Source of the DNA: Yinghuangia seranimata
Lineage (GTDB): Bacteria; Actinomycetota; Actinomycetes; Streptomycetales; Streptomycetaceae
Assembly: GCF_029953285.1 (NCBI RefSeq)
Contig: NZ_JASAOI010000090.1
Coordinates: 1-46,734, forward strand
DNA: 46,734 nt
Reading direction: 5' to 3'
Shown here: positions 8,464 to 16,465 of the stretch, piece after piece
Layout: each line of letters begins with the position of its first letter
How positions within the stretch are numbered: position 1 is the stretch's first letter
Notes under the pieces: model-generated
What the model saw: the letters and a program-made list of their open reading frames with translations, nothing else
Databases searched by the model: none
What the model was told of the DNA's origin: nothing
Made by a program: the position numbers and the translations under genes

Positions 8464-8642
8464 CGGGGCGCGCGGCGGGCACGCTCGGTGCCTGATCCAC
8501 ACCTTCGGGTGAACCCCGCCGGAAGCGGAATCGCCTGGTCCGGGGCGGGGAATGCTCTGGCTACCGTGGCCGAGTCGGCCGCCGCGTGGCCGACAGGTCA
8601 CCCGCCGGTCGACTCGACCCACCAGCCTCCCGCGGGCGCGTG

Positions 8643-9188
8643 TCAGCCTTCGGTGCGCCCGGCGGCGTCCGGCTGGGTCTCCTCGACGCGCTCGAGCATG
8701 CGCCGCAGCCCGTCGGCGAGCGCGGCGCGCTCGCCGGACCCGAGGTCCTGCAGCAGTCCCGCCTCGAAGCGGGCGGCTTCCCGGACGACCAGGTCCCACA
8801 TCTCGCGGCCGGCGTCGGTCAGCTCGATGATGACGCGCACCCGGTTGTTCTCGTCGCGGGAGCGCGTGACCAGCCCGTCGGTGACCATGCGGTCGACCCG
8901 GTGCGTGACCGCGGCCGCGGTGAGCCCGAGGCTGCGGGCCAGCTCGCCGGGGCCGAGCCGGTAGGGGCGGCCGGCGACCACGAGGGTGCGGAGCACCTCC
9001 CACTCGGCGTTGCTGATGCCGAGCGCGGTGAGCTGCCGCCCGTAGGCGACGTCCATGCGCCGGTGCAGCCGGAACAACGCCGCGACGATCGCCTCGACCT
9101 GCGGATCGATCTCGGGGAACTCGCGCTGAAAGGCCGCGAGGTGGGTCTCGAGCTCGGAGACCGGGTCGGTCGCGGGGTCCTGCTCCAT
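8643..9188 (-). CDS. MarR-family transcriptional regulator
   Basis: A protein of 181 aa with a full MarR winged helix-turn-helix. Residues about 60-130 include ALGISNAEWEVLRTLVVAG, the recognition helix LTAAAVTHRVDRMVTDGLV and the wing RSRDENNRVRVIIELTDAG. Helices at both ends should form the dimer interface. It is divergent from an MFS transporter, and the shared 234-bp region has a good sigma-70-like promoter for the transporter overlaid by inverted repeats. A plausible reading is repression of the transporter and of itself until a small ligand binds. The start is ATG at 9188; the ribosome site is weak. Confidence 0.95.
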   Translation of the reverse strand: MEQDPATDPVSELETHLAAFQREFPEIDPQVEAIVAALFRLHRRMDVAYGRQLTALGISNAEWEVLRTLVVAGRPYRLGPGELARSLGLTAAAVTHRVDRMVTDGLVTRSRDENNRVRVIIELTDAGREMWDLVVREAARFEAGLLQDLGSGERAALADGLRRMLERVEETQPDAAGRTEG

Positions 9189-9219
9189 GCCCGAAGCATA
9201 CCCGCAGCCCTTAAGTCAT

Positions 9220-9248
9220 TAGACAGAAAGACTTCACGTGCGTATAGT
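9220..9248 (+). promoter_or_regulatory. Sigma-70-like promoter for the MFS transporter
   Basis: The -35 box TAGACA (9220-9225) is separated by 17 bases from the -10 box TATAGT (9243-9248). Each box has one mismatch to consensus, so this is a vegetative-type promoter. Transcription would begin near 9255, leaving a leader of about 170 bases before the chosen GTG start. Confidence 0.7.
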
Positions 9249-9267
9249 TTAGTACTGAAGTCTTCAG
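9228..9267. promoter_or_regulatory. Probable MarR operator
   Basis: AAGACTTCA (9228-9236) and its exact complement TGAAGTCTT (9256-9264) bracket the -10 box. The right arm lies inside a perfect 13-base palindrome, CTGAAGTCTTCAG (9255-9267), at the predicted start of transcription. Binding there would block the promoter. The site lies between the MarR and MFS genes, as usual for this family. Confidence 0.65.
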
Positions 9268-9422
9268 CCTTGAGCTTCCCTCCGAACCACCCCTCGAACC
9301 GTCGCACCGGCCACCGGCCCGGGCGGCGGTTTCGTCGGGTTGCGCGCGGGACGCCCGGTCTGACGACGGCCCGCGGGACCGGATTCGGCCGGCCCCGCCC
9401 CATGACGGTCGGGAGGTGTGTG

Positions 9423-10814
9423 GTGGCGACCAACAACAGCGCGCTCCGGAGGATCCAGCTCGGCAACGCCCTCAGTGCGTTCGGCAGCGGGTTCACGGTT
9501 CCGTTCCTCTTCGTGTACGTGACCCGGGTACGTGACATGTCCGCCGGTCAGGCCGGTCTCATGTTCAGCGTCCTGGCGGTCGCCGCCCTGCTGGCGCTGC
9601 CGCTGGTCGGCCCCGGCATCGACCGGCGCGGGCCGCGCCCCGTCGCGGTCGTAGGCGCCGTCACTGCGGGCGCCGGTTCGCTGACCCTCGGCCTCGCGAC
9701 CACGCCCGCGACGGTGCTGGTCGGCGCGGCGCTGCTCGGCGCCGGTGTGGCCGGCATCCAGCCGGCGCTGGCCACGATGATCGTGCGCTGCACGACGGCG
9801 CCGACCCGGGCCCGCGCGTTCGCGCTGCAGTTCACGTTCAACAACCTGGGCCTGGGCATCGGCGGCCTGATCGGCGGGCTCATCGTCGACCCGGCGCACC
9901 CGGCGTCGTTCACGGTTCTGTTCGCGGTGGAGACCGTGATGTTCGTGGTCCTCGCCGCGGTCGTCGGCACCGCGCGGGTCCCGGACGCCGCCCCGGCCGC
10001 GGCCGGCGTCGCGGCGGGCACCCGGGCGGGCTGGCGGCACCTGGCGCGCAACAAGGCGATGGTGCGGCTGTCCGTGGTCAGCGCGCTGATCTTCTTCACC
10101 TGCTACGGCCAGTTCGAGTCGGGCCTCGCGGCGTTCGCGACCGAGGTCAGCCGGATCTCGCCGAGCATGCTGGGCGTCGCGCTGGCCGCGAACACCGCGG
10201 TCATCGTGCTCTGCCAGCTCGCGGTACTGAAGGTCGTCGCGCGGCGGCGGCGCAGCTCGGTGATCGCCGCGACCGGCGTGGTGTGGCTGCTGGCGTGGAT
10301 CGTCACGGCGGTGTCGGGGCTGCTGCACGGCAACGGCGCGGCGGCCGCGGTCACGATCATCACGACGTACGCGCTGATGGGCGTCGGCGAGAGCCTGCTC
10401 GCGCCGACCCTCGGCCCGATGGTCGCGGACCTCGCGCCCGGCCACCTGCTGGGGCAGTACAACGCGGCGCAGTCGCTGGTGAAGCAGCTCGCCATGGCGG
10501 CCGGCCCGGCGTTCGCCGGCGTGCTGGTCGGCGCGGGCGCGTACGGCCCGTACCTGGCCGCCCTGATGGGCTGCTCGGTCCTGATCACGGTGCTCGGCGT
10601 CCGACTCGGGCGCGGGCTCAGCCCGGTGCAGAACGGCGTGCTCGTGGCCGTCTCGGTCCCCGTCGCGACGGCCACGACGGAGTCCGTCCAGGAGCCCGTC
10701 GACGCGGCCCCGGAGGAGCCCGTCGCAGCGCCCGACGAGGCGCCCGCGAGGCAGCCCGCCGACCGGCCCCGTCAGGACGCCCCGCAGGAGCGGGTCCCGG
10801 CGCTGGCCGGCTGA
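9423..10814 (+). CDS. MFS transporter, drug-efflux type
   Basis: A protein of 463 aa with about 12 hydrophobic helices in two halves. The first loop between helices 2 and 3 has the MFS motif-A-like GPGIDRRGPRP. A long acidic, Pro-rich C-terminal tail (about 55 aa) is cytoplasmic. The likely role is proton-driven export of a small compound; the substrate is unknown. GTG at 9423 is chosen because GGGAGG lies six bases upstream. ATG at 9402 is in frame but has no ribosome site. The gene is controlled from the promoter and operator shared with the divergent MarR gene, which suggests substrate-induced expression. Confidence 0.92.
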   Translation: MATNNSALRRIQLGNALSAFGSGFTVPFLFVYVTRVRDMSAGQAGLMFSVLAVAALLALPLVGPGIDRRGPRPVAVVGAVTAGAGSLTLGLATTPATVLVGAALLGAGVAGIQPALATMIVRCTTAPTRARAFALQFTFNNLGLGIGGLIGGLIVDPAHPASFTVLFAVETVMFVVLAAVVGTARVPDAAPAAAGVAAGTRAGWRHLARNKAMVRLSVVSALIFFTCYGQFESGLAAFATEVSRISPSMLGVALAANTAVIVLCQLAVLKVVARRRRSSVIAATGVVWLLAWIVTAVSGLLHGNGAAAAVTIITTYALMGVGESLLAPTLGPMVADLAPGHLLGQYNAAQSLVKQLAMAAGPAFAGVLVGAGAYGPYLAALMGCSVLITVLGVRLGRGLSPVQNGVLVAVSVPVATATTESVQEPVDAAPEEPVAAPDEAPARQPADRPRQDAPQERVPALAG

Positions 10815-10830
10815 TCCGGCACGGTCGCCG

Positions 10831-10863
10831 CCGGGGGCGCGCCCAGTGAGGCGTTGCCCCCGG
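10831..10863. terminator. Hairpin between convergent MFS and phosphatase genes
   Basis: CCGGGGGC (10831-10838) pairs with GCCCCCGG (10856-10863) around a 17-base loop. It is placed between two convergent stop codons. The stem is short and the loop long, so the call is moderate. Confidence 0.45.
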
Positions 10864-10895
10864 CAGGCGCCGCCCGCCGAACGGCCCGTCCCGCC

Positions 10896-12572
10896 TCACA
10901 GGAGGAACTCGCACCACACCGTCTTGCCGGTGTTGGTCAGCCGCGAGCCCCACGCGCTCGCGATGGTCGCGACGATCGCCACGCCGCGGCCGTTCTCGTC
11001 GTCGGCGGCCGCGCGGCGGCGCCGGGGCACGTGGTCGTCGGCGTCCGACACCTCGACGATCAGCCGCCGGTCGGTGCGCCGCAGGCGCAGCCGCATCGGT
11101 GCCGCGCCGTGCGTCAGCGCGTTGGCGACGAACTCGCTGACCGCGAGCACCCCGGACTCCCGCAGTTCCTCCCCGACCTGCCAGCTGGCCAGCACCCCCG
11201 AGGTGAACGCCCGCGCGCGGGCCGCGACTTCGTGGCCGCCGAGGAGGTCGAGGGAGGCGGTGCGGAACTGCGTCGCGGCGCGGCCCTCGTGCCGCGGCAG
11301 CTGGACGACCAACAGCGCGACGTCGTCGTCGTGTTCGACCGGCAGCCGCATGTGCTCGATCAGCCGGTCGCGCACGGCCTCGGGCGGCCCGACCGCCTCG
11401 TCCAACGCCCCGGCGAGGTCGTCGATCCCCCGGTCGATGTCCTCACCGCGTCGCTCGACGAGACCGTCGGTGTAGAAGGCCACGGTCGACCCCGGCTCCA
11501 GCGGCACGCTGCCGGACACGTGCGGCCAGCTGCCGCCGGTGCCCAGCGGCGGCCCGAGCGCGTCGTCGAGCCGGTGCACCTGGCCCGCCGGGTCGCGCAC
11601 GAGCGGCGGCAGGTGGCCGGCGGTCGAGTAGGTCAGCACGCCCTCGCTCGGGTCGTGGACCGCGTACACGCAGGTGGCGATCTGCGTGGCGTCGATCTCC
11701 ATCGCGAGCCCGTCGAGCAGTTGCAGCACCTCGTGGGGCGGCAGGTCGAGGCGGGCGTACGCACGTACCGCGGTGCGCAGTTGGCCCATCACGGCGGCGG
11801 CCCGCACGCCGCGCCCCATCACGTCGCCGATGACCAGCGCGGTGCGGCCGGCGCCGAGCGTGATGACGTCGTACCAGTCGCCGCCGACCGCGGCGTCCGC
11901 GCCGCCGGGCAGGTAGCGGGCCGACACCCGCAGGTCGTCCGGGTGTTCGAGGCGCTGCGGCAGCAGGCTGCGCTGGAGCGTGACGGCCGCCTGCCGGTGC
12001 CGCCGCTCGCTCTCCCGCAGCCGGTCGGTGGCCTGCACCTGGTCGGTGACGTCGACGGCGAACACCAGGACGCCGCGCACCGCGCGGCCTCCCTCGCCGC
12101 CGTCTCCGCGCACCGGGGTGCACACGAACGTGTAGTAGCCGTGCCGTCGTTCGCTCTCCGGCATACCGGGATACGCGGCGCCCTGGTGGTCCACGCGGCG
12201 GGCGCGCACGGTGCGTCCGCGCCCGGTCCGGTAGACCTGGTCCATCAGCGTCAGCAGCCCGTGGTCCGCGAGTTCGGGCATGATGTCGCGGGCCGGGAGA
12301 CCGATCCGACGCGTTCCGAAGACCTCGCGGTAGGCCTCGTTGACGTAGGCGAGCTCGTGTGCCGGGCCGCGGGTGACCGCGATGAGCGCGGGTGCGTGGG
12401 CCAGCACTTCCCGCAACGAGAAGGTGTCGATGCGGTCCTGCATCCGCGCCGCGGGCACGGATCGCCGTCGGTCACCGGACAGCCTGGCGCCCCACCGAGT
12501 GATGTTCAACCGCCTGCTTCCTGATGAGTTCTTCACACTATGTGCCGTGAGGTTTACCTCTAGTGACATCAC
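10896..12572 (-). CDS. PAS / PP2C (SpoIIE-type) phosphatase with C-terminal HATPase kinase domain
   Basis: A protein of up to 558 aa. A PAS-like sensor is at about residues 52-180 (ALIAVTRGPAHELAYVNEAY). A SpoIIE-type PP2C phosphatase follows at about 200-425, with metal-binding acidic residues in GGDWYDV, VIGDVMGRG and EHDDDVALLVV. An RsbW/SpoIIAB-like HATPase is at about 435-558 (EFVANALTHGAAP, GRGVAIV). This is a common streptomycete architecture: the phosphatase activates an anti-anti-sigma partner, while the kinase-like domain can bind or phosphorylate it. No partner is adjacent. The start is unsure: GTG at 12572 is the longest, TTG at 12509 has AGGAAG upstream, and ATG at 12443 lies just before the PAS domain. 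The region before PAS looks unconserved. Confidence 0.9.
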   Translation of the reverse strand: MMSLEVNLTAHSVKNSSGSRRLNITRWGARLSGDRRRSVPAARMQDRIDTFSLREVLAHAPALIAVTRGPAHELAYVNEAYREVFGTRRIGLPARDIMPELADHGLLTLMDQVYRTGRGRTVRARRVDHQGAAYPGMPESERRHGYYTFVCTPVRGDGGEGGRAVRGVLVFAVDVTDQVQATDRLRESERRHRQAAVTLQRSLLPQRLEHPDDLRVSARYLPGGADAAVGGDWYDVITLGAGRTALVIGDVMGRGVRAAAVMGQLRTAVRAYARLDLPPHEVLQLLDGLAMEIDATQIATCVYAVHDPSEGVLTYSTAGHLPPLVRDPAGQVHRLDDALGPPLGTGGSWPHVSGSVPLEPGSTVAFYTDGLVERRGEDIDRGIDDLAGALDEAVGPPEAVRDRLIEHMRLPVEHDDDVALLVVQLPRHEGRAATQFRTASLDLLGGHEVAARARAFTSGVLASWQVGEELRESGVLAVSEFVANALTHGAAPMRLRLRRTDRRLIVEVSDADDHVPRRRRAAADDENGRGVAIVATIASAWGSRLTNTGKTVWCEFLL

Positions 12573-12910
12573 CAGTGTGGGCGAAAGTCGGCCACAGGGG
12601 AATCGCGACCGCGCGGCGGACCCCCCGTTCGGGGGACGGATCGGTACGCGCCCGCAATGTCCGCGACATGTTCGTGACGCCGGTCACACGATGATGACGC
12701 GGCGCGGCCTCATGCCCACGCACCGTGGGCACCGGACCGGCTGACGGGCCACCACGCTGACACAGCGTCAGCACGACACGTTTCCTCCACAACCGTTGCG
12801 TCGGATTCCGGTTCTGCGGTAGAGGCACCTCGGGTACGCTCGGCGAACTGGCAATGACTGAGCGGTCCGAGCAGGACACGAACACGAACATTTGCCTTCG
12901 GGGGAAGTAC
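12573..12910. other. Divergent regulatory region between phosphatase and TetR genes
   Basis: No convincing gene lies in these 338 bases. Three short inverted repeats stand out: GAGGT-TT-ACCTC at 12550-12561 just inside the phosphatase frame, GTGAC-GCCG-GTCAC at 12674-12687, and GCTGAC-ACAGC-GTCAGC at 12756-12772. The last is the best candidate operator for the TetR gene that follows. Confidence 0.4.
12756..12772. promoter_or_regulatory. Candidate TetR operator
   Basis: A perfect inverted repeat with six-base arms, GCTGAC and GTCAGC, and a five-base spacer lies about 140 bases before the TetR start. Size and place suit autoregulation. This is inference from symmetry only. Confidence 0.4.
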
Positions 12911-13702
12911 ATGGGCGTTTCGCGTACGTATTCGAACGAACTGACCCGGGATCGGGAGAGCGCGGGAAGGCCGGCCGGCGGGTCGCATCCCGCGGGCATA
13001 CCCGGTGCGCGCCGGCCGCAGCGCGGCCGCGCGCCGCTCGGCCTGCCGCCGAGTCCCGCCGACCCGGAATCCACCACACAGCTGCGCACCGACGCGCGCC
13101 GCAACCTCGAGCAGGTGCTGCGCGCGGCCCGCGAGGTGTTCGGCGAACTGGGCTACGACGCGCCGATGGAGGAGATAGCCCGGCGCGCGGGCGTCGGCGT
13201 CGGCACGATCTACCGGCGGTTCTCCGGCAAGGAGTCGCTGGTCCAGCGGATCATGACCACCGAGACCGGGCGGCTCACCAACGAGGCGGTCGCCGCACTG
13301 GCCGAGGAACCCGACGCGTGGTCCGCCCTCAACCGCTACCTGCGGCGCGCGGTGGCCTCCGGCGCCGGCCGGCTGTTCCCGGCGCTGAGCGGCCGGGTCC
13401 CGGTGACCGAGGAGATGCGCGCCGGGCGCGCCGCGCTCAACGACGCGGTGTGCCACCTGGTGGACCGCGCCAAGGCGGAGGGCTCGCTGCGCGAGGACGT
13501 GTCCGACGCGGACATCTCGCTGCTGCTGTCGTGCCTGCTGCCGCCGCCCGGACTGCCCAAGGCGCAGCGCCTCACCGTCGCCGCCCGCTACCTGGAGGTG
13601 GTGCTGGACGGCCTCCGGGCCGACCGGCCCTCGCCGCTGCCCGGCAAGCCGTTCACCCAGGACGAGCTGGACACCCTGTTCCTGCGCGGCGGCACCCGCT
13701 AG
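12911..13702 (+). CDS. TetR/AcrR-family regulator
   Basis: A protein of 263 aa from the ATG at 12911, which has GGGGGAAG just upstream. An ATG at 12854 would add 19 residues but has no ribosome site. After a 55-residue Arg/Pro-rich tail comes the TetR helix-turn-helix (about residues 60-110: REVFGELGYDAPMEEIARRA, GVGVGTIYRRFSGKESLV). The ligand-binding half ends with LLSCLLPPPGLP and a short helical tail. The ligand and target are unknown, and no obvious partner gene is adjacent. A strong hairpin terminator follows, so it is monocistronic. The long basic N-terminal tail is unusual for the family but not rare in actinomycetes. Confidence 0.92.
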   Translation: MGVSRTYSNELTRDRESAGRPAGGSHPAGIPGARRPQRGRAPLGLPPSPADPESTTQLRTDARRNLEQVLRAAREVFGELGYDAPMEEIARRAGVGVGTIYRRFSGKESLVQRIMTTETGRLTNEAVAALAEEPDAWSALNRYLRRAVASGAGRLFPALSGRVPVTEEMRAGRAALNDAVCHLVDRAKAEGSLREDVSDADISLLLSCLLPPPGLPKAQRLTVAARYLEVVLDGLRADRPSPLPGKPFTQDELDTLFLRGGTR

Positions 13703-13732
13703 GCGGTCGCCGCACCCGGAAAGGGTGCCCTG

Positions 13733-13767
13733 CGGGCCCGCGCCGACGGGCGGTCGGCGCGGGCCCG
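13733..13767 (+). terminator. Terminator after the TetR gene
   Basis: A perfect 15-bp stem, CGGGCCCGCGCCGAC and its complement, closes a GGGCG loop. It lies 30 bases after the TetR stop and just before the LysR gene. Confidence 0.8.
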
Positions 13768-13826
13768 AATTAGGATCCGGACATGGAGTTCGAACGCGGG
13801 CGGCCCGGGCGGGACGGTCGGTCCGC

Positions 13827-14744
13827 ATGAACTTCACCCTGGTCCAACTGCGCTATTTCGTCGCCGCCGCCCAGCACCGCAGCATGACCGGCGCGTCGCG
13901 CGAGCTGATGGTGTCGCAGTCTGCGATCTCGGCCGCGATCGCGCACCTGGAACGGGAGTTCGGCGTCCAGCTGCTGGTGCGGCACCACGCCAAGGGCCTG
14001 TCCCTGACCGCGTCCGGTGAGCGCTTCCTCAACGAGGCGCGCGGGCTGCTCGGCCACGCCGACGAGATGGCGGCGGCCGCGAAGGCGTTCGGCGGGTCGC
14101 TGCGCGGCCATCTGACGCTGGGTTGCGCGCACACCGTCGCGCCGTACTATCTGCCGCCGCTGCTGGCCGAGTTCGCGGTGCGCTGCCCGGACGTCGAGGT
14201 CCGGGTCAGCGAGGCCGACGACGGGGACACCCTGCGCGAGCACCTGCTGGACGGCGGCTGCGAGCTCGCGCTGATGTACGACCAGGGCGAGCACGAGGCG
14301 CTCGACGGCGAGCTCCTGGCGCGGGTGCCGCCGCACGTCATCGTGTCCTCGGCGCACCCGCTGGCCGAGGAGAAGGCGATATCCCTGCACGCGCTGGCCG
14401 ACGAGCCGATGGTGCTGCTCGACCTGCCGCACAGCCGCGACTACTTCGTCTCGCTGACCCGGCGCGTGGGTTTCCATGCCCGGGTGCGGTTCCGCACCCG
14501 CAGCACCGAGCTGGTGCGCGCGCTGGTCGCGGCCGGCCAGGGCTTCGCGATCCTCAACCAGCGCCCCGCGACGGACACCACGTACGACGGGGGGCGGGTG
14601 GTCGCGCTGGAGCTGACCGACGACCTGCCGGCGCTGCGCCTGGTGCTGGCACAAGCCCGCGGCGTCCGGCAGACGCGGCGGGCGGCGGCGTTCGCCGCGG
14701 TGTGCCGCGACTGGTTCCTGAGGCCGCCGCTGCGGACCCATTAG
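13827..14744 (+). CDS. LysR-family transcriptional regulator
   Basis: A protein of 305 aa. The N-terminal winged helix is classic: FTLVQLRYFVAAAQHRS, SQSAISAAIAHLEREFG and LLVRHHAKGLSLTASGERFL. The effector-binding periplasmic-protein-like domain covers about residues 90-295 (GHLTLGCAHTVAPYYLPPLL, FAILNQRPA). It belongs to the group with a short first helix rather than the aromatic-catabolism group, and the effector cannot be told. ATG at 13827 is chosen because it fits the family N-terminus exactly; the frame is open upstream to 13725 but that stretch is not LysR-like. Its target is unclear, since the next gene is transcribed in the same direction behind its own CRP-type site. Confidence 0.94.
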   Translation: MNFTLVQLRYFVAAAQHRSMTGASRELMVSQSAISAAIAHLEREFGVQLLVRHHAKGLSLTASGERFLNEARGLLGHADEMAAAAKAFGGSLRGHLTLGCAHTVAPYYLPPLLAEFAVRCPDVEVRVSEADDGDTLREHLLDGGCELALMYDQGEHEALDGELLARVPPHVIVSSAHPLAEEKAISLHALADEPMVLLDLPHSRDYFVSLTRRVGFHARVRFRTRSTELVRALVAAGQGFAILNQRPATDTTYDGGRVVALELTDDLPALRLVLAQARGVRQTRRAAAFAAVCRDWFLRPPLRTH

Positions 14745-14752
14745 GCCGTTCG

Positions 14753-14772
14753 GGTGTGATACGGATCACACC
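14753..14772. promoter_or_regulatory. Perfect CRP-type binding site
   Basis: GGTGTGATACGGATCACACC is a perfect palindrome with eight-base arms and a four-base spacer. It contains TGTGA-N6-TCACA, the CRP/FNR-family consensus. It lies 54-73 bases before the start of the next gene and nine bases after the LysR stop, so the likely target is the unknown gene at 14826. Confidence 0.65.
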
Positions 14773-14825
14773 AGCTCGCGGCGGATGTCGCGTCACGATT
14801 CGACACGTGCCCACTCTCCCTGGGT

Positions 14826-15617
14826 ATGACCACGAACCCTCAGCACGCCCGCGCCCCCTACAGGCCCGCCGACCTGCCCGTTTCGCCGGCCGACCGGCAC
14901 CTGGCCTGGCTGCTCGCGGAGTGGCGGCGGCGCAGCATCGCGGCCGGCTGGCCACAACCCGCCGCATGGCTGACCCCCGGGGCGAAGGCCGCCGTCGGGG
15001 CGTTCTTCCGGCCCGGGCGGATCCGCGGCGCGTGCGCGCAGCTCGCCGCCGACCGGGCGGACGCCGACATCCCGCTGCTCGCCGCGCTGTCGGACCTCGA
15101 CCTGCTGTTCCTGACCGCGGTGGGGCGCGGCGCGTCCGACTCGGTGGTGTCCGCGTACATCGCGGCGCGGCACGCCCGGCTGCCGGTCGTCGACGGCTAC
15201 GACCAGGTCTGCGAGCTGCCCGGCGAGGCGCTGCTGCGCCGCCACCTGATGCGCCGCGCGGCGGACGACCCGGCGGACCGGCCGCTGGTCGTCGCGGTGG
15301 AGCCGCAGATCGGCGCGTACCCCGCGCACGAGCGGCTGCGCCTGGCGCTGCTGGTCGCGCAGCATGTCATGGAGGTCTTCGGGACGCCCGCGCACCTGCT
15401 CGACGACGGCCGCCTCGCGGTGGTCGCGGAGCGGCAGGACGCGCTGCCGGCGCTCGTGCGGCTGGCCGGGCTCGCCCCGTACGACCCGATCCTGGCGGCG
15501 ACCGGCCACGCGGCGGTCCCGACGGTGCGCGCGTCCGTCGTCACCGTGCTGCGCGACCTCTCCGACGCCGGCGCGGACGACGGCGCGGGCGGCAGGGACG
15601 GCCTGTGCGTGGCCTAG
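14826..15617 (+). CDS. Protein of unknown function with a possible degenerate GGDEF-like C-terminus
   Basis: A soluble protein of 263 aa that I do not recognise. The first half is helical (HLAWLLAEWRRRSIAAGW, AALSDLDLLFLTAVGRG). The second half (about residues 155-250) alternates strands and helices: PLVVAVEPQIGAYPAHERLR, then HLLDDGRLAVVAE, then ASVVTVLRDL. The DDGRLAVVA piece sits where a cyclase-type GGDEF signature would be, but the GG(D/E)EF residues are absent, so a link to cyclic-nucleotide signalling is only a suggestion. The upstream palindrome is a good CRP-type site. The start is ATG at 14826 with a weak ribosome site. It is convergent with the stress-protein gene that follows. Confidence 0.85.
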   Translation: MTTNPQHARAPYRPADLPVSPADRHLAWLLAEWRRRSIAAGWPQPAAWLTPGAKAAVGAFFRPGRIRGACAQLAADRADADIPLLAALSDLDLLFLTAVGRGASDSVVSAYIAARHARLPVVDGYDQVCELPGEALLRRHLMRRAADDPADRPLVVAVEPQIGAYPAHERLRLALLVAQHVMEVFGTPAHLLDDGRLAVVAERQDALPALVRLAGLAPYDPILAATGHAAVPTVRASVVTVLRDLSDAGADDGAGGRDGLCVA

Positions 15618-15637
15618 GACCCCGCCGGGGCCGGGCG

Positions 15638-16090
15638 CTACTCGCGGACGACGAGCACCGGGCAGGCGGCGTGGTGCACCACCGCGGTGCTGACCGAGCC
15701 GAGCAGCAGCCGGGAGAAACCGCCGATGCCGCGGGAGCCGACCACGACCATGACGTGCCGCTCGGACATGCCGAGCAGCACCTCGGTGGCGGTGCCGGAG
15801 AAGACCTGGACGTGCAGTTCTCCGTCATACGCCGCCTCGCGGGTGCGGTTGACGTCGGCGACCAGCGCCTCGGTCTCGGTGCGCACGCTTTCCAGGGCGG
15901 CGTTCATGTCCTCGGCGTACACGGCGCCGGGGGCCATCGCGGCGTAGGTGCCGGCGGGCGGCGCGGAGCTGACCACGTACAGCGGCAGGCCGCGCAGCTG
16001 GGCCTCCGTCATCGCCCAGTCGAGCGCGCGGCGCGACGGGTCGGATCCGTCGACGCCGACCACGACCCCGCGCGGTTCGTCCTGTGCCAT
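15638..16090 (-). CDS. Universal stress protein (single UspA domain)
   Basis: A protein of 150 aa with one complete Usp domain. It opens with GVVVGVDGSDPSRRALDWA, carries the ATP-binding pattern near the end as VVVGSRGIGGFSRLLLGSVS, and finishes with HHAACPVLVVRE. ATP-binding Usp proteins help actinomycetes survive hypoxia and stasis; the exact role here is unknown. The ATG at 16090 has GAGGAGG seven bases upstream and the family N-terminus, so the longer open frame to 16198 is rejected. It is convergent with the unknown gene at 14826 and is the only gene in its unit. Confidence 0.94.
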   Translation of the reverse strand: MAQDEPRGVVVGVDGSDPSRRALDWAMTEAQLRGLPLYVVSSAPPAGTYAAMAPGAVYAEDMNAALESVRTETEALVADVNRTREAAYDGELHVQVFSGTATEVLLGMSERHVMVVVGSRGIGGFSRLLLGSVSTAVVHHAACPVLVVRE

Positions 16091-16465
16091 CGGTCGCCCT
16101 CCTCGTCGCGCGGTCGGCGGCTCCGAGGCGCTGGGAAGGCTTGTACCGCGATTGCGACAAAACATTGCATTTGCGGACACGATCGGGCGGCAGATCACCC
16201 GGCTGGACGCGGCGACAGACGTGCCGGGCGGAGCGGTCCGGCGGGCACCCGGTGGGCAGGGGCAAGCGGCTGAGAAGCCACGGAAAGGCGCCCCCCGGCG
16301 GACCTTTCCGTGGCCGTCTCAGCTCCCGGCCGGGCTGCGCCGTCGTCCGCTCGCGCCGCCCGCCGGATGCCTCACGCTAGCGGCCGGGTGTGAGGAACAG
16401 ATGACGCCGACATGACGGGTATGCGGCGCACCGCACCGCCCTGGGACCTTCGCGTTGGCGTCCCG
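16091..16465. other. Intergenic region between USP and SDR genes
   Basis: These 375 bases hold no gene. They contain a relatively AT-rich patch near 16140-16185, which probably carries the promoter of the leftward stress-protein gene, and the hairpin at 16271-16321. Confidence 0.5.
16271..16321 (-). terminator. Long hairpin after the SDR operon
   Basis: CCACGGAAAGG (16278-16288) pairs exactly with CCTTTCCGTGG (16303-16313). An inner CGCC-CCCC-GGCG hairpin sits in the loop, and an outer TGAGA/TCTCA pair extends the base. It lies about 150 bases beyond the stop of the leftward SDR operon. Confidence 0.65.
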
